From Prochilodus magdalenae (Eukaryota; Chordata; Actinopteri; Characiformes; Prochilodontidae), in contig JAMWET010003878.1 of NCBI GenBank assembly GCA_024036415.1, positions 276,001-340,000 on the forward strand: a stretch of DNA of 64,000 bases, read 5' to 3'. Position 1 is the stretch's first letter. Every line of letters starts with the position of its first letter. A program made the position numbers and the translations under genes. Shown here piece after piece: positions 62,022 to 64,000 of this stretch. The notes beneath the pieces are model-generated. The model had not been told where the DNA came from. It did not search any database and saw only the letters and a program-made list of their open reading frames with translations.

Positions 62022-64000
62022 CTAGAAAGGAAAAAAACTGTGATGAGGAACGTCAGTGGTTGGGAAATGGGTAGATACAAGAGTAGTTTATTTCCAGTGT
62101 GCCATCAGAAGTAATTCATCTACTCAATGGCCTGTAATGAGCTGCTGCAACTCCACATCCTCCTCAAAATGAGGCGACTTCCCCTGTGCTGTCATAGACA
62201 GAGCGGGGAGAATTTCAGCTTTTGTCAGCCGCAAACAATAGAAGTGCATCACAATCAAAGATTAAGTGGGAAAAGAAAAAAATGGCCATCAGCAATCAGG
62301 AAGCACATCAGAGAGATAGAGAAAGAGGGCTGAGGGATGCAGGAGAACTTGTTAGGTTGCTCAATCCACAAGTCTCCACAAGGCAAGTGCAGGCTTGCCT
62401 TGCTTTTTCTTTCTTTCTTTTTTTTTGTTTTTGAGTGCATGCTAGCACACATCACACTTCTTAGCGTGAGGGCTAACAGCAAGATTGAGTGCGGTGTTGG
62501 ACTCAGTGGGTAAATCTATTACTGCCTGTGATCTTATGTGAGTGAACTTGCGCTAGTATATCTAATCTCATAATACCGAGCAATGTTTTTACTTAATATG
62601 AGTGGGATGGGAAATCCCATTGTCGGTTTTGTATTTGATGCATCACAGAGTATTGGGTTGCAGTGTAATTCAGAGACATGGACCAAATGGACTTTCTGAG
62701 GATAAAAAAAGAGAAAAGTCCATTTTACTTAGGGAAGATTGCCAGTATAATCTGAAGTCCAAAGCAGCATGATCACATCAGAGATTCCTTCAGCAATGAA
62801 GGCCTAGCGTGGAACTCTCCAGAGAGGAGGGGGTGCAGAGAGAAAGAGAAAGAGAGAGAGCTGCAGATAACAGGAGTAATGCAAGCTAAAGAGAGCCAAG
62901 AAGCCCCACATCAAAAGGAGGGAATAATGACAGGAATAATGACAGCGAGAGAGAGTGAGCGAGAGTCAAAGAGAGGGGGATGAGAGAAAGAGAAGCGTGT
63001 GATTGAGAGGAGGATGTGTAGTGTATATGTTTGTGTTTAAAAAGCATCCCTCCCAGACAGCAGACTAAGAGAGAGTCTTTATCGGCACTGCTGAGGCGAC
63101 CCCCGGGAGACCCCAGTCACCACTCCCTGCTGTCACTCTCCATTCCCCCAGACACACAGGAAACCATAGGAAACCGGCCATTCCCACACTCTACACGCCC
63201 TGTCTGCGTGCGGGGAACGCTGTGGATGATTCAGACCCCTGCTTTTTAACCCCTGAAAGTCTACACATTCAGGCCTTTTGCTGAAATATGTAACGCAATA
63301 CCATAATGATGATTTCGGTTTACATTACTTCAACATTATGTATCCTCTGGTCTGACTCTGCATTTCTGACCTTTTCCATTCGTGTACTTTTTGTTTGTTC
63401 ACAGAACAAACCTCTTCGACAAACATGAATATGTTATGATATAATATTTTTCACACTTGTTTCAGTTAGCTTTGAGCGAGAAGGAATTTTTAGCAAATTA
63501 CACCAATTCTAGGTCTAGGTTCAGTAACCTAGAACCTAGACTTAGACTTAGAAAGACTTGGCCAAGAGTTTTTTTCTGAGGATTAAATAAGAAGAAAGAA
63601 GCAAAAGAGAAGTGCACCATTCCCACCTAAGTATGTTTGTGGTCTATGTTCCATATCAGTTCATCTCTCCTTGGTTATTTTGGGCAGTGGAACAGGAGTT
63701 GCTTTCAGAGAGCTTTTCAGATACATGGTACGATGCTCCCCAGTGACTGCCTGCCTCACTGTGTACACACACACGTCCTGAATCGCACGTCAATCCACAG
63801 CCCACTTTCCTATCTTTATCTCAACATGGCTTAAGTCCCTATATCACGGTAGGATTTAGTCTAATGGGAGACAGTTAACCTTACTTAGCTAGACTACACA
63901 TACATACGTAGATAAACTGTCACAGATAACTTTCACAAGATAGCAGGGTTAATGGGGAGGATACAGCAAGACTAGGCTTTCATCCTAATAGGGAACAAAA
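62022..64000 (-). other. mctp2: upstream intron of the MCTP2-like gene (partial)
   Basis: From the acceptor at 62022-62023 to the window edge there is no further MCTP exon, so this is the 3' part of an intron of at least 2 kb. It holds a small perfect hairpin at 62379-62402, purine-rich (GA)n-like stretches at 62836-62860 and 62944-63010, and a moderately GC-rich block at 63080-63220. Nothing else is recognisable. Confidence 0.65.
62379..62402. repeat. perfect 9-bp stem hairpin
   Basis: CAAGGCAAG at 62379-62387 and CTTGCCTTG at 62394-62402 are perfect reverse complements with a 6-base loop. It lies in an intron just before a T-rich tract. It is too short for a miRNA precursor as it stands, and its function is unknown. 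Confidence 0.5.

Noticed and set aside
62022..64000. Further MCTP exons
   Set aside because: Looked for the first membrane segment (WNFELYMIPL-like) and the acidic linker on the minus strand; not found.

Overview
This window is animal nuclear DNA and almost certainly a teleost fish. It is AT-leaning with many short simple repeats and no compact operon-like gene packing. It carries interspersed repeats typical of fish: Tc1/mariner-like transposon remains, a hAT-type MITE, tRNA/LINE-tailed repeats, and the common 'CATTTAACCCATCC ... GGTCACAAGGCTGG' repeat. The only protein-coding gene I can support is split into small GT-AG exons on the minus strand. The fish lineage cannot be fixed from the sequence alone.

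Right end (about 57.8-64 kb): four minus-strand exons encode the last 125 residues of a multiple C2 and transmembrane domain protein. The 'SDVQK-VQYSEL' ending favours MCTP2 over MCTP1. All splice phases join cleanly and the stop codon is at 57846-57848. Upstream exons lie beyond the window.

The rest (about 1-57.8 kb) lies downstream of that gene, and I find no credible exon in it. In other vertebrates the DNA downstream of MCTP2 is a large gene desert leading to NR2F2 (COUP-TFII), so this block is probably part of that regulatory desert. That is inference from known synteny, because NR2F2 itself is not in the window. The open reading frames here are short, unrelated to families I know, or made of (TC)n/(GA)n repeats.

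Layout of the desert. 0-3.3 kb is unremarkable. 3.3-5 kb holds a deleted Tc1-like fragment abutting a large fold-back element with tandem ~85-bp units in its arms. 5.4 kb has a SINE/LINE tail. 9.25-10.09 kb is a Tc1-like copy with both terminal repeats. 10.8-11.1 kb is a fish interspersed repeat carrying a CTCF-like motif and a G-quadruplex-capable tract. 12.05-12.63 kb contains a perfect 70-bp inverted repeat. 19.6-20.8 kb is another Tc1-like remnant followed by a repeat tail. 28.1-29.1 kb is a cluster of CAGCTG palindromes with two near-perfect TALE-homeodomain dimer sites. 30.6-30.9 kb is a long (TC)n tract next to CCAAT and GC boxes. 33.4-33.7 kb is a dense group of nuclear-receptor half-sites including a DR4. 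36.9-37.1 kb is a CpG-rich patch with a YY1-type site. 46.9-47.1 kb is a repeat, and 49.0-49.3 kb a hAT-type MITE. Microsatellites are scattered throughout.

I found no CRISPR array, rRNA, recognisable tRNA, or defence- or virus-like system. The most promising unexplained items are the perfect inverted repeat, the fold-back element, and the two transcription-factor motif clusters.
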